This document shows positions 35,041 through 47,544 of a stretch of DNA of 64,000 bases, piece after piece. Each line of letters begins with the position of its first letter. Within the stretch, counting starts at the first letter, position 1. Below the pieces are notes generated by a model. That model was given only the letters and a program-made list of their open reading frames with translations. It did not search any database and was not told the DNA's origin. A program made the translations under genes and the position numbers. The DNA comes from Chelonoidis abingdonii (taxonomy: Eukaryota > Chordata > Testudines > Testudinidae), in NCBI RefSeq assembly GCF_003597395.2, contig NC_133770.1, forward strand, positions 13,261,373 to 13,325,372, in the 5' to 3' direction.

Positions 35041-35324
35041 GCTTGTCTTCACTGCAACAGTTAGCTCAAGTTATTCCACTTGAGTGAGAGAGAGACTGGA
35101 TTGGCAGCTGATGAGTTGTGCCAATTCAAATTCTAGCCTGTAGCTGCACCCCCACTGCATTGCTAGCTTGAGGATCAGCGGCATTCAAGCTTCAAGCCAT
35201 GCATCCTGACATGTGCAAACCACCACTGAGCTCAAGCTAGAAATTTTTGTGTGCGCAAAGGAGTCAGGTTAGGGGCAACACTCAATTTGTATCTTGAGCT
35301 AACACTGCAGTGAAGGACAATCCT
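35041..35324. mobile_element. MITE with 'ttcactgcag' ends
   Basis: The left end 'gcttgtcttcactgcaac' followed by 'agttagctcaag' is inverted at the right as 'cttgagctaacactgcag' followed by 'tgaaggacaa'. The inner parts also pair ('tagctcaag', 'gagctcaagctag'). Superfamily is not certain; the organisation resembles Harbinger-type MITEs. Confidence 0.6.
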
Positions 35325-36740
35325 GGTCCATGACTAGGGCTCCAAGGTGCTACCATAACATACATAATAGATAATAATTATCAGAACCATGACTGAATGC
35401 ACAGTTAATGATGTCTAAGACTCAAGGACTAAAGTGCTGTAGCACAGATAATGAAATTTTTGCCACATTAATATCTCCTTTATATTTAATCATGGGCAGT
35501 GGGTGAACCCTACCTTTGGGGAGGCTAACCCACCTTCCCTGCACGCCGGAGCCCCAAGGCACCTCCCCTCCCACATACAGTGGCCTGAGGAGCATCAAGA
35601 CACACACAGGCAGGTGTGCACACGCACACTGGCCTGACCCAGGCCAGCCGAAGCACTGCCCCTGACAGCCGGTAGGCCCAGGCTCCAGGCTGCCAGCTGG
35701 AGCCAAGCCCCCACTGGCTTCAAGGTAGAGGGGGAGGGAGGGCAAAGCCACCTGGCAGAACATTGGCAGGGCCATGGCTTAGGTCAGGGCAGGCTTAGTC
35801 CTGCATTCAGTAAACTCATAGAGTAAGCTCAATGACTGTGTAACTTTTTCTGTTTTTAAACAGCAAGAGAAGCTAATAAACAAACACTTATATAGCGCCT
35901 TACGTTTGTGTCATGCTTTTTAGAGATTGTCACTGCCCTGAAGAGTTTACATCAAAAGGCTCTAATCTTGCAAATAGTTATGCATATCTATAACTTTGTA
36001 TGCACAGATGCATTAACTTCAAATGGGGACTATTCACATAGTAATTGTTTTCAGGATCATGATCTACCTGAAATAACCATGGAGCGCACAGACAGGAAAG
36101 ATTTAACAAAAAAAGTGTTTAAACAAATAAGTGTCCCTTTATGTAACAAGCTAATCATGTAAATTTTCAGATTTTTAAATAAAGGCTGAGATTGGGGTGT
36201 GTGAGAACAGACAGCAAAGGAGTGCAAGTAAACAACAGAAAACTAAGTTGAAGTGGGCTTTTGGGAGGGATTTGGAGGAAAATGAAGAACTAAGTAGGTA
36301 CAGGTGTAGCTAAGATCAGCATTTGAGCTCCAAATCAAGATTTATGAATTCAAAGACGAGAAAGCAAAATGAACGAAACATAAGGTCGACAGTGTTGTTC
36401 ATGACACTGAGTATAAGAGGGTAGCATGTAAGGGACTGTAAACTACCTTTAGTCCCCATACAGATTTGATACTTGTTTGATATTTAAATGTATGGAAAGT
36501 GAGGTTTGTATTAAGACAAAGAAGAGTTCTCATGATTGGTAAGTTAATAGAAAAGCAAGATTACGTGTTTTACATTTGCTGACACTGTGTTTTCCTAGGA
36601 ATCTGCTTTAGGGGAAAAATACATTTCAGAAATTTCCATTTTAATAAACATTAGCCCAAATGTCCAAAAGTGTACATGTAGAAATCCTTCAAGTGTTAGT
36701 GTGTCTGGATGCAAATTCATGACATTCATGAAGGCATGAG
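35325..36740. other. intron 1, GC-rich block, no gene
   Basis: A GC-rich block at about 35515-35790 contains a 117-codon minus-strand frame (35422-35775) rich in Pro, Gly and Ala with no recognised motif. It is probably a repeat core. Otherwise AT-rich intron. Confidence 0.35.
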
Positions 36741-37408
36741 TAAGGCCCTACCAAATTCACAGCCATGAAAAAGGCATCACGGACCATGAAATCTGGTCTC
36801 CCTGCGTGAAATCTGGTATTTTGTGTGCTTTTACCCTATACTATACAGATTTCACAGGGGAAACCAGCGTTTTCACAAACGGGGGTTCTGACCCAAAAGG
36901 GAGTTGCAGGGAGGTCCCCAGATTATTTTAGGGTGGTCATGATATTGCCACCTTTACTTCTGCGCTGACTTCAGAGCTGGGCAGCTGGAGAGCGGCAGCG
37001 GCTGGCTGGGCACCCAGCTCTGAAGGTAGCATCCTGCCAGCATCAGCGCAAAGGTAAGGGTGGTAATGCCATACTATGCCATTCTTACATCTACGCTGCT
37101 GCTGGTGGTGGCTCTACCTTCGGAGCTGGGCTCCCGGCCTGCAGCCACCATTTTCCAGCTGTTCAGCTCTGAAGGCAATACTGCTGCCAGCAGCAGCATA
37201 GAAGTAAGTACTGCAAACCTCCCTACAATAATCTTGCTCCTCCCCACCCCCACCCCTCTCCCACACACTCCTTTTTGGATCAGGACTTGTACAATTACAG
37301 GACCATGAAATTTCAGATTTAAAGAGCTGAAAGCATGAAATTTACGATGTTTAAAATCTTATGACTGTGAAATTGACCAAAATGGGCCTTGAATTTGGTA
37401 GGGCCCTA
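36741..37408. mobile_element. hAT-like MITE with internal inverted repeat
   Basis: The ends are 'taaggccctaccaaattca' and 'tgaatttggtagggcccta', a near-perfect inverted pair. Candidate 8-bp flanks (ggcatgag and ggcccaag) share five positions. The interior has a second, larger inverted structure at about 36955-37210, where 'agagctgggcagctgg' and 'cagcatcagcgcaaaggtaa' are mirrored by 'cttacatctacgctgctgct' and 'cagctgttcagctctg'. No coding capacity; the plus and minus frames at 37060-37308 mirror each other because of the inverted repeat. Confidence 0.65.
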
Positions 37409-39177
37409 GGCCCAAGGCATTGTATATGTGAAAATTGGGCACAATCAGAAATGTTCACACAGTTTTGAGAATATGGTCCTTCATTTATAGTTGTGGTTCT
37501 TAATATGCGAAAAGCCTTTAGAACGTTGATAATGTATAAATCAAAGTAAATAAATAAAATGGATTTTATACAAAGAAATGTTTAATTGTATGAACTTTTA
37601 GAGTACTGCCTTAAGCAACATAAGTTCAGTTTCTTTTAATGTAAAATTTACCATGTTAGCTAAACATAACCTGAATTTAAGAGAATATGCATGTACAAAT
37701 CTGTTCGCTTTCAGATACTGTGAGTGTTTCCACTTTGTGGCAATAAACCAAAAGTAACATGTTGAGTTCCGCTGCTGGTTTTTTAAAAGGGAGAAAATGT
37801 TTACCAAATGAAATATTGGGGAAAAAAATATTACTCTTTAACCTGTACTAGAATTTTCAAATGATAGGGAGGAGAAAATGTTATGAAAACATAATTTATA
37901 TGATGACTTTTCAACATTTAAAGAATTATTTTATTTTCACACAGCTATTAATTTATTTAAAAAACCATTCAATTCTACGATGGGTGTAGTGTGATGTTTT
38001 ATCTCTATCCACTATTGTGTGTTTGTGCCCTATGTGTTGAAGTGTTATGTTGCTCCTTTTTAGTGTGGATTAATATTATTGTATCTTTCTGAAGGATTTT
38101 CGTTTTCCAAATAGATCTGTTGCTTTGATCAGATTTAAAACTTTGACGTATGAGGAGAAAAACTGTCTGAGATACGTTAGATAGTATTTTTGAGGGGGGA
38201 AAACGAATGAAGTGAAATGGACTGTTTTATTAATGCATCCTTATGAAATTGTCAGGAAAATAGACCACCAGCTAAGCCACAAAAAACTATTTCCCACACT
38301 TGACCATGGTGATAAATAAAATGTCTAGTTTATTTCATTGTTATTTGTTTAAAAAAAATCACTTTTAGTAGTCAATTAGAATTTTGCAAGGCTGATCTAA
38401 TCTGTTTAGAAAAGACACTGTAAAAATTGAAATCTAAGATGATTGCTATTCTGGATCTGGGTGGTGGTTGTGTATACATTGCCTTCAGTAGTCCTGCACC
38501 TGTGAAAGGGCAGAGGAAATAGAGAGAAATAGCTTAACGACTCTTTTCATTCCATCTGTCACAGCAAAATGTTTAGGAGCCAATGAAATCCTTAAGTCAG
38601 CAGCTTCTGATTGAAGTGTTTCTCTGTGCCTTTAATTTAAATCTGTATTATAATTGAAAAGAAGGTAGATATAAAATGGTTGCTTGCTCAGAGTTTGTTT
38701 AAAAGATTATTTTTATTAAATTATAGCAGGATCAAAAAGTGAGGGTAATTAGTCCTTTGCTTATTGGGACCCCTTCTGCTCCATGTAATGGGAAGGGCAG
38801 GGTGGTCCTGCCTCCCTGAGGTTGTGATCCCATATAATGTAGGGTTTACTTTTCTCAAATGATATTAAGGTAATATACTCTGGGTCTCATGTCTCACAAC
38901 AGCATCCAAAACATGCGAGTATTTAGTAGTAATCTTGTTATATTTTTATTCTTACGTGCTATATAAATATCCTCTGATTCCATTAACATTAGTAGTTATA
39001 TTAGAGCCTTGTTTTTACCTAAAAATGCACATATTATTTTAGATTTACATTAGATTACCATGTTATATGTTCAGTGTCACTAACAATTGTGCAGTGAAAT
39101 AGATAAGATTGTGTGAGAGTCGTGTGAGGTATTTTTCCAGGAGAGGTAATGTAGATTGTATCGATCCAGATCTCAAG
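37409..39177. other. intron 1, no gene seen
   Basis: AT-rich and free of recognised transposons for about 1.7 kb. No coding exon seen. Together with 15.2-18.2 kb it is a good place to look for conserved non-coding sequence. Confidence 0.4.
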
Positions 39178-39179
39178 TA

Positions 39180-39367
39180 CACCTCTACCCTGATATAACA
39201 TGACCCAATATAACACTAATTCGGATATAGCGTGGTAAAGCAGCACTCCGGGGGGGCGGGGTTGCGCGCTCTGGCAGATCAAAGCAAGTTCAATATAATG
39301 CAGTTTCACTTATAACGCAGTAAGATTTTTTGGCTCCTGAGGACAGCGTTATGTCAGGGTAGAGGTG
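39180..39367 (+). mobile_element. TcMar-type MITE, 188 bp
   Basis: Ends 'cacctctaccctgatataac' and 'atgtcagggtagaggtg', preceded by TA (39178-39179) and followed by AA, a mutated TA. Same family and length as 26111-26298, in opposite orientation; it contains a 7-base G run at its centre. Confidence 0.8.
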
Positions 39368-40236
39368 AAGTAATAAAATTAAATATTTCTAAATACTTAT
39401 TTTCATCAGGATTAGTCCTGAGGAAATTCTGAAAATGGTTGCTTTTCTAACATGTATCTGATAACCTGGCACTGAAGATTGTAGTGGATATTTGGATAAC
39501 AGTTGTCCTACTCCCTGAAAAGGAGTAATAGTAGAAGGTAGTTGCTAAAATTGGGCTGAAAGCATTTGGGCTTACTCGCAGTCCTTCGTGTACCTCATGA
39601 GTGATAGCTCATAGTCTGTATGTTTTATTATATCTTTCAAAAATGTTTCTCTGCCTTCCTTATGCTGCAACTTCAGTTACCCTGGTTCAGCACACAGGGC
39701 CATGTAAATCTGTTCAACATTAGGAATGGCAGCCTTACTTTCTGACAGTTCATTTAATTCTCTGTGGTACAAGAATTGTTTGTTATGCTTTTTCATGTTC
39801 TATAACATAGCTGTCAAGGCATAAGCAGCAGAATTAAAAAAAAAAAAGACTATGTGGAATGAGTTTATGTCTCAAACAGTAAAGTATTTTGCCCAAAATA
39901 TGCCAAGGGATCAGTTGACTTCTCCTGATGACATTCTGTTTTCGAGCAGAGTCTCATTTCAGAGTCAGATTTTGCCAGCAAATTACTGGCTATAGGTCAC
40001 AGTATCTGTTTTAGGTATTTCTAGAGCATCTATCAAAGCAAGATCTCAGTATGGTATCACAAGAGCTTGGATTGTGTGGAGAGCCAAACCTGATATGTAT
40101 ATGCAGACCTCTGTGTGTAAGTCTGACAGTGAAGGATATGATGTAAAGTGTGAACATCAGGAATTTTCAAATAATATATAACCTTTTTATATCTGGAAAA
40201 CTTAAAGCGTGATTTCTTTTCCCCCCCATTTTATAG
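39368..40236. other. intron 1, 3' end with splice acceptor
   Basis: No gene. The last bases form the acceptor of the CTDSPL exon: a pyrimidine-rich tract 'tttcttttccccccc' at about 40213-40227, then 'attttatag' ending at 40236. Confidence 0.7.
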
Positions 40237-40391
40237 TGTCCCAATGTAATATCAGCTTGAAGAAGCAAAGGAGTCGAAGTATCTTTAGCACCTTATTCTG
40301 CTGTTTTCGTGACTACAATGTGGAACCACCATCTACCAATAGCACTAGTACTCTTCCTCCATTGGTGGAGGAGAATGGAGGACTTCAGAAG
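40237..40391 (+). CDS. CTDSPL: CTDSPL coding exon (presumed exon 2)
   Basis: CTDSPL (SCP3/RBSP3) is a nuclear small phosphatase of the HAD superfamily that removes phosphate from Ser5 of the RNA polymerase II C-terminal repeat and acts on RB and SMAD proteins. This exon is 155 bp: two bases of a split codon plus 51 codons, running from [14 protein letters not shown] to VEENGGLQK. It encodes the basic N-terminal region ahead of the catalytic domain. KKQRSRS, the double cysteine in [11 protein letters not shown] and [12 protein letters not shown] are typical of CTDSPL rather than CTDSP1 or CTDSP2. The acceptor is 'attttatag', and the donor is GTCAGT at 40392. The donor lies between codons, so the intron after it is phase 0, and the intron before it is phase 1. 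Reading through the donor would add 18 codons and a stop. The double Cys is a candidate lipid-attachment site (inference). Confidence 0.96.
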
Positions 40392-40662
40392 GTCAGTGAC
40401 TTGTACCATATTTTTTTTTTTTTTTGGTCTTTAGATCCTTGTAAATAAATTTGCAGTCTCAAATTACATGGTATGTTTCCCATGTGAAAGGCTCAACTGT
40501 ATTGTAACTCAAATAGTGTGAACATCCTGAAAAAGTACTAAATAGCACCTGTCGAGACACCAATTTAAAATATTTTCATTTTTCTTTAAAAAGGTAATCA
40601 TAATTTAAGACAAGGTTTTAGTACTGCAGCTCTGAAGAAAATAACTGTATATGCAAACAATG

Positions 40663-40938
40663 TGGACATATCTGCACTACAGTTGTTATGGGGCTGCAGC
40701 TGTGTTCCTGTAGCAGTGTAATGTAGACACTTCCTCTGTCGATGGATTAACTTTATCACTGGAAAAACCTCTTCCATCTCTCCAAGGCAGCAGCGAGGTC
40801 AACAGAAGAATTATTTTCAGTCTAGCTGCCTCTACACCAGGGGCTAGGTCGACCTCACTGCAACACTCAGAATGTGAAAATTTTCACAGCCCTAAGCTAC
40901 GTAACCAAATCAGCTAATTTTTAAGCGTGGACCAGGCC
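40663..40938. mobile_element. Harbinger-like MITE, diverged
   Basis: The left side 'tggacatatctgcactac' and 'gctgcagctgtgttcctgta', and the right side 'agctaatttttaagcgtgg' with 'accaggcc', correspond to diverged ends of the turtle MITE class with '(g)gtctacac' termini. The interior 'tctgtcgatggattaac' and 'gctaggtcgacctcactg' match its typical core. Boundaries are approximate. Confidence 0.5.
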
Positions 40939-43900
40939 TGTATAAAATCTCAAGGAACCCAAAAATCTGGACTTGTGTTGTCATAGGAAAAGGACTCTCA
41001 CTTTTCCTTCCCCCAGTCCACCTCCTTTACCCCCATTGTTGATCTCCAACTAAAGAGGGTTAAATATTATTCCTTTTGGAGCCAATTAGCACTACTTTGA
41101 GCTGCAGTTGAAATAGCTTTTTGAGTGATATGAGGCATTCCTAGCATGGGATAGGGCAAGGGAGCGATTCACAGTCTGATTCTTTCAATCCCACCTCACC
41201 TCATAGGTATTGTGCTGCCATGAGACCACTCCAGAGATGTCAATTTAGAGTGATTATTTTCCCAGGTTGCAGGCTGTGTTGTGCTAGCTTATTTTGAGGT
41301 TTAAAATAGTAATTGAACAGTGGGTAATTTAAATTGAATAAGCCCTTAAAATTTCTAATCTTTAAATGAAAAAGGAGTGGCTATGAAATCCAGAGGGTTA
41401 CATATCCATAAAACTATAGCATATAATGATAACTTTGTACATATTTTAAACTAACATGGAGGCAAATTGCCTTGCATGACCAAAGACTTGGTTTGTCATG
41501 GGGATCAGAGGCATCCTATCTTTTTCCCAAAGCCATACTATATTTTCAGAACTGTCCATGGCAGAATTGTATTATCCTGTTATCCAGAGCAACTTCCCAT
41601 CTGTTCCTTTAGGCATGGGAGCCTCAGAAGAATAGGGGTGAGCCTTTGCTGTTGGTGTGGGCAAGAGTAGTAGAAATAAAGGAATTCCTTCCCCTTTCCA
41701 CTTCTCACACAGCTTCAGTTCAGAATCTTGACACAGTTCATGTCAGTTTCATGTCACTTTTCTGCTTTTGTAAATGCCTCTTGTACTCTGAAATGCTGGA
41801 GCGGTGGCACAGGAGCTATCCAGGGGAAGGAAGAAAGGATGAGCAGATCAGGATAGCAGGGAAACTAAGTGGAGGGTTGGAGTGTTGAATTGGAATAGTG
41901 CACACTAGTCTGAGACTGAATTTGGTCCATTACCCATAGGGCCAGTAGGTTAGGTGCACTTCAGTGTGTATGCTGTACCCGGAGAAGAGGCGGAATTGCA
42001 TCTCTGTCCAGTAGACCTCTTTGCCTAGCTGCAGCTGCATTATTGACTAACTGTGGAGTGAGCAAAATCTAGTCTTCCATGAGAAAGGGAGAGTCTCAAA
42101 CTTCCAGTCTACTGCAGGGAGTGTGTGCAAAAACGTAGTAATATGGGAGGAACAGGGAATTAACAAAGCTCTGTCCCTTACAAAATAACAGGATGTGGGA
42201 AGGATGCAGGGAGAGAAGATTGGCAAAATAAAGGGTGAAAAAAAGAAAAAATTCCAGAGGAAGAAAAAGATCCAGAGAAAAGAGATAAAAAGTAAAACAT
42301 CTGAGTGTTAGCAGTGGTATTGTATTGGGAGACCAAACTAATAAAATGATCAAGTTCTTTGGATTGATGGCCAAAAACTTCAAAATGTAAACTACTCCTA
42401 AATATTTTGTAATTCTCTCACTTTTTAATGTACGTGGTATCCTCAGATCTCTAGAAAATATCTTATAATTCAGTTTTTATGGGATAGAATAATTACTCTT
42501 AGTCTAATTGTCCAAAATAGAAATGTTCATAAGGCATAATATTATACAGATAACTCTGACAAATATACATTATGTCTTGAGGGACCCACTAAATATGCTG
42601 TGTAAATATTAGATATTGTCCTCATGTTAGTTTGTATTAATATAATATTAATATTAAACAGTTGACTCCAATTTGTAAAATTCAGAAATGAAAGTTCATC
42701 CAAATTCAGATAGTCAGAAACAGATGTCACAAGGTTCACATTTTAAAATTGGACAACAGTTTTCAGTGAATTCAGTAGAAGTATTCAGTGACTAATTAAC
42801 AATCAAAAGAATGCTTAGGAAGGATTAAATTTTTCATAACTATGAATAGACTAAAAAGTGAGGCAAACATATTTTAATTTGTAAAAAGGCCAGTTTCAAC
42901 AAAGCTTTAGAATACTTGGTAGTAAAAAATGTCAAATCCTTAACCCACTTAACTAAGCCTGTAAAATTATTGAAAGGAGATGGAGGTCTTGAACCTTGAT
43001 GAAAATAAGTGAAAGCTATATGAATGTGTCGTTGATAGGAGCTTAGTTGCAGTGCCAATGTATATGCTGCCTTTATTTTAAATTTGAAATAACACTGTTA
43101 AAGAATGTAAAGTTGATAACTGCATAAATGATTTGGAATGATAAATAATTGAACACTCAGTGTCACATTGTATGAGATAATGCAGTTTTTCAGAAAATGC
43201 TTTGAATTTGCAGCTCTCAAGTCATATTTTATCAGGCAAGAGCTTTTCTGACCTGACTATTTCCCTGAAAAACAGAGGAAGGGCATTAAGCAATCATGAA
43301 GTTAGTCCCTTTCAGAAGCTGTAGTATAAAATGGTCTGTGTATTTCACCTTCTGTCTTTTAGGGTTGTTGCTATATGGATGCTAATGATAAAGATAAGAA
43401 AAACAAATTAATAGAAGGAAGTAGACATGCGGAAAGCGCATTGTGATTTTATAGAAATTTAGTGTAAGCAGTTCTAAAACTGTTAAAGAACGTACTTGAA
43501 ACTGACCTACTAGGTTTAGTTTTAATTGATTTAAGAATTAGTTTTTAATCTGTTTCAGCATTAACAGCTTGTTGTTAAGCAAAATGGAGAGCAACAACTA
43601 AATTTTTGTAAAAAATGTCTCCAAAACTAAGTGAAATAAGACAGATCTGCTAACATTCTTGTGTTAAATAATTCTGTTGCTGTTTAATATTTTTGGTTTG
43701 CTCTGAAAAATATTTTTTTAGACCATACAGCAAATGTGGTGGTTGCATTTTACCAAGCATTGCAATCTGGCATTGTTCAGCTGTGATTGGCTACCTGAGT
43801 GACCCTTTACTGGTTCATAGGGTTGGACAAAGTGCAGAGCTGAGAATATTGAATAACCACAATTTTATAGCAGTGATTACTATTCCATTTTAATAATAAT

Positions 43901-44628
43901 AATAAAAAAAAAACCTTTAAAAATCAGATACTCTCTAAAAAGTATGAAGCTATTTTTAAAAATACTGCTTAGAACAGTCTCTTTGCAATGTGTGCATTAT
44001 ACATTGAGTTCTGATCAGTCCATTCTGAAAATAGTTAATTTCAGTACAGCTGAAACTACTGAAATTACTGAAATTATAATCCAAGCTTTTTTCTGTTGTT
44101 TCTTCATATAGCTACAGTGCCTCTTAATGCAGAACAAACCTTTGTGCTATGGCCCACAGATCTGTTACAATGGGTACATCATCCTGCTTGCACCTTGGGT
44201 GCTGAACCAGACCTGTCAGTATGGCAGCAAGAGAATGCCATTCCTCTTGAAATTCCCTCCATTTTTTCTTTTTCCCCAGTGGCAAACAGACTCAACCACT
44301 CCTCCCAGCTGTAGAGGCAAAAGGAAGGGTATTTTGAATGTCCCCCCCTTATCAACTGTGTCATTGGGGAGTTCAACTGACTCTGGCTAAAGTGCAATTT
44401 CAGTCACAGTGCAATATCCCATTTGCTTTGACCTCTTCTCCCAAGCAAGGTAGGAGAGGCCAGCTGTGCTGGGCAAGATGAAGTCCAGACAAGCCTAGGC
44501 GCCCTCCCCTGGCAGGAAAGGAGATGTGCAGATTTGGAGAAGACCAGGCTGTGGAACAAGCAGCCCCTCACCCCAATCTTCATGAACGGAGGTGAAGCCA
44601 GAAGGGCAGCATACCCCAGATGGAGACT
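40939..44628. other. intron 2, no gene seen
   Basis: About 3.7 kb with no confidently recognised repeat or exon. Three frames overlap at 44096-44397 (two on +, one on -) without a family match. An A/T-rich tract with (TAA)n lies near 43890-43912. Confidence 0.4.
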
Positions 44629-44630
44629 TA

Positions 44631-45249
44631 CTCCTTGGGGAATTCTGCGCCAAAAAAATGAAAAATTCTGCATACAATATTTAAAAATTCTGCAAATTTT
44701 ATTTGTCAAAATAACACTATATATAATTACACCAGTTTCAATTATTTTGGTAATTTATTTCAAAATACCTGTCAGCAAGTATGTCTGTAACAATACAGAC
44801 ACAACAACAAAAAATTCCCCCAAGAGTAGAGTTAAAGAAGCCCCTATGACAACCCAATTCCTGTTTCTCTGTCCCCTTTCTTTCAGAACCCAGTCGGGGG
44901 GCCAGACATTCATATCCCCCTCACCCTCAGAGTCCAGCCATGGTGCTCCCCCAGCCCAGACACTCACACTCCTTCCCCCCCCCCCCCCCCCCCCCCAGAG
45001 CCCAGCCATGGGCCCCCCAAACCAAGATGCTGCCACCTCGTTCCTTCAGGGAGTGCTGGGAACCTTCCAGTTCCCTCTCACTTGCTTTGTCTTCTGTTTG
45101 CAAACTGGGATCTGCTGGGTCCTGCAGATCCTAGAGACAACCAACATCTCTGCAGCCTGTTCGGGGTGGGGAAGGGGAATTGTGTGCACACACAACATTT
45201 AATTTTTGCAAAATTCTTCATTGCGCAGTGGCACAGAATTCCCCAGGAG
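44631..45249. mobile_element. mariner-like MITE with C-rich core
   Basis: The ends 'ctccttggggaattctgcgc' and 'gcacagaattccccaggag' are inverted and each flanked by TA (44629-44630 and 45250-45251), the Tc1/mariner target site. 'attctgca' repeats occur inside the left end and 'gcaaaattct' inside the right. The core is a C-rich minisatellite with a 22-base C run at 44975-44996. The 222-codon frame 44534-45202 crossing it is an artefact of this composition. Confidence 0.75.
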
Positions 45250-45920
45250 TAAAGATTGCCCCTGAGTCCCTGTAGCCTGCACCAGCAGCCATGCCCCGGA
45301 TTGCAGAACTCAGCCGCCACCTCCACTTCCACTACCCGAGGAGTCATGGATGGAGAGCACTTGTCACAACACAGATGCTGCTAATGCCGGAGAGAGCTCC
45401 CTTCCCCTGCTATAACAGCCTTCCTTCCCCAGAACTTCTCATATCACAGGCTGAGACCTCCAGGGGAAACAGATCAATTTGGTCCATGTAGATCCCATGC
45501 AATAGAGAGGGGACAGCTTCTGGTGAGCCCATCCTTGAACCCCAAGCCAGTACCTTCCTTGAGAGACCCAGAAGGGGTCCATACGAGGGAGGGGAGAAAA
45601 ACAAACCCAACCTTTTATAGGACTGAGAGATCACTAGCCATGTGAATTATTTTCAGAGCAATCCCTGAGCACAGTTTCACTCCCCTTTTTTGAAGCAGGT
45701 TTAAGGGGAAAAATTCCCAAAGGGGAAATAAATGAATAACCAATGCTGTTACCCCTGCTCTCCTTCACAGAGTGTAGTAGCGCGGACAGTCCTTAATGTT
45801 TGATTCTCCTGGACACTTTCATGAAGTGTATCATAAGAATTAATCATCTGTATTGGGTTCGCCTACTCACCCTTACAGAGTGCAGCATGGCAGATCAGTG
45901 CAGAAAAGATCAGGCCATCG
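45250..45920. other. intron 2, no gene seen
   Basis: Moderately GC-rich at 45270-45440, then ordinary intron. No gene recognised. Confidence 0.4.
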
Positions 45921-46785
45921 CTTCATAGATACCAAAGCCAGAAGGGACTATTGTGATTATCTAGTCTGACTTCCAGTAGAACATAGACCATAGAACTTTC
46001 CCAAAATAATTCCTTAGATCATTTAAAAATTCAGTGAAGGTGAATCCACCACAACCCTTTGTAAAGTGTTCCAATGGTTAATTATGCTCACTGTTAAAAA
46101 TTTACGGCTTATTTCCATTCTGAATTTGGCTTCAAGTTCCATCCATTGGATCATGGCATACCTTTCTCTGCTAGACTGAAGAGTGTATTATTAAATATGT
46201 GCTCTGCAGGGAGGTACTTAGACTATAATCAAGTCACCCCTTAGTCTTCTCTTTGTTGAGCTAAATAGATTGAACTCCTTGATTCTGTTAGTATAAGTCA
46301 TGTCTTCTAATCCATGGCTCTTCTCTGAACTCTCTGCAAATTATTAACATCCTTGTGGAATTGTGGACACTACAACGGAACACTGTACGCCTGGAGCAGT
46401 GACACCAGTGCCAAATATACAGATAAAATAACTTCTCTACTCCAGCTTGAGATTTCCTGTTTATACATCCAAGGATCACATTAGTCCTTCTAACTACAGC
46501 ATTGTACTAGGAACTAATGTTCAGCTGACTTATCCACCTTGATCCCCAAATCTTTTTTTAGAATCACTGCTTTCTATGATATTTCCCCATCCTGTAACTA
46601 TAGCTTGCATTCTTTGTTTCTACATTTACACTTAAACATATTAAAATGCATATGGTTTGCTTGCCCCCAGTTTACCAAGCAATCCAGATTGCCCTGAATC
46701 AGCAACTTCTCTTCATTATACTCCCCCAATTTTGTGTCATCTATAAACTTTATCAGTGATGATTTGATCAGGTCATAGGTAGAAA
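45921..46785 (-). mobile_element. CR1/L3-type LINE fragment, minus strand
   Basis: Reads 'cttcatagataccaaagcca', 'gaagggactattgtgattat' and 'ccattggatcatggcatacc', and later 'aatttttgtgtcatctataa'-type sequence (about 46728-46750). These are the reverse complement of the 3' half of a CR1/L3 LINE, including the end of its reverse transcriptase ORF. Frames are heavily broken. Dead, 5'-truncated copy. Confidence 0.7.
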
Positions 46786-47544
46786 GGTTAGATATGTGCT
46801 GATTCCTGAAGGCATGCAGACAGGTTCACCCTCAAAGGGAATTCTTCTTCCTTAGTGAAGGAAGGCCAGCCTTCCAAATCAGAGCTAAAAAATCGTGTAG
46901 TAAAACATATATTTAAAAAAATAAATGCTGACAGAAAAGTACTTGGTGTTGTGAAACTACACTTAAGAGGTCTGCAGTTGCCCTACCCAAGCTGTGGCTG
47001 TATATCTGTTCTCCTACACCCTATGAAGGTGTAATAGAAGGATAGGGATTTCCTGCAACACCTGAAAAATTGAGAAAGTGTTGCTTTTTTGATCCCAGCT
47101 GCCTTTGCAGGTTGCCGTGCCTGGCCTCGCCTTCAGCTCCTCCCTCCAGAAGCTGGCTATAGTATAGAGTGTTGAGGAATAACCCGAAACACACACACAG
47201 TGATACATGGGCTTCCTGGTGTATCTTGAATTCAGGACAAATGCAAACACATGATTCTAGGAGTCAGTCATAGCCCTGGGCTGAGGATGAATACTGTCAG
47301 ATACAAGGTCTCATGCCAAAGGAAGATTAACAGACCATGAAGATGGTCATAATGAAAAACAAGTGGTGTCATAAACAAAAATTCAATTCTTATTGGAGGT
47401 TTTTAGAAATTGTGATCTAATACACAGGCGTGCTTAAGTGATACACAGTTCACATTATACACAGTTGGTATACCCCTCTGCACCTCACCAATCTCATTAA
47501 TTGACAGAGTTCTTGCTCCAGTTGTACATTCTCTGCTTCAATAG
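46786..47544. other. intron 2, no gene seen
   Basis: No gene or firmly identified repeat. An (AC)n stretch of about five units lies near 47190. Confidence 0.4.

Noticed and set aside
37060..37308. Mirror-image frames on + and - strands encoding similar peptides
   Set aside because: They come from the internal inverted repeat of the hAT-like MITE, not from paired genes.
1..40236. First exon of CTDSPL
   Set aside because: The expected N-terminal peptide was not found in any + strand frame; it is presumably upstream of the window, since the first intron of this gene is very long in other vertebrates.
44534..45202. 222-codon open frame, the longest in the window
   Set aside because: It crosses the end of a mariner-like MITE and a 22-C run and encodes a proline tract. 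It matches no family and is explained by base composition.
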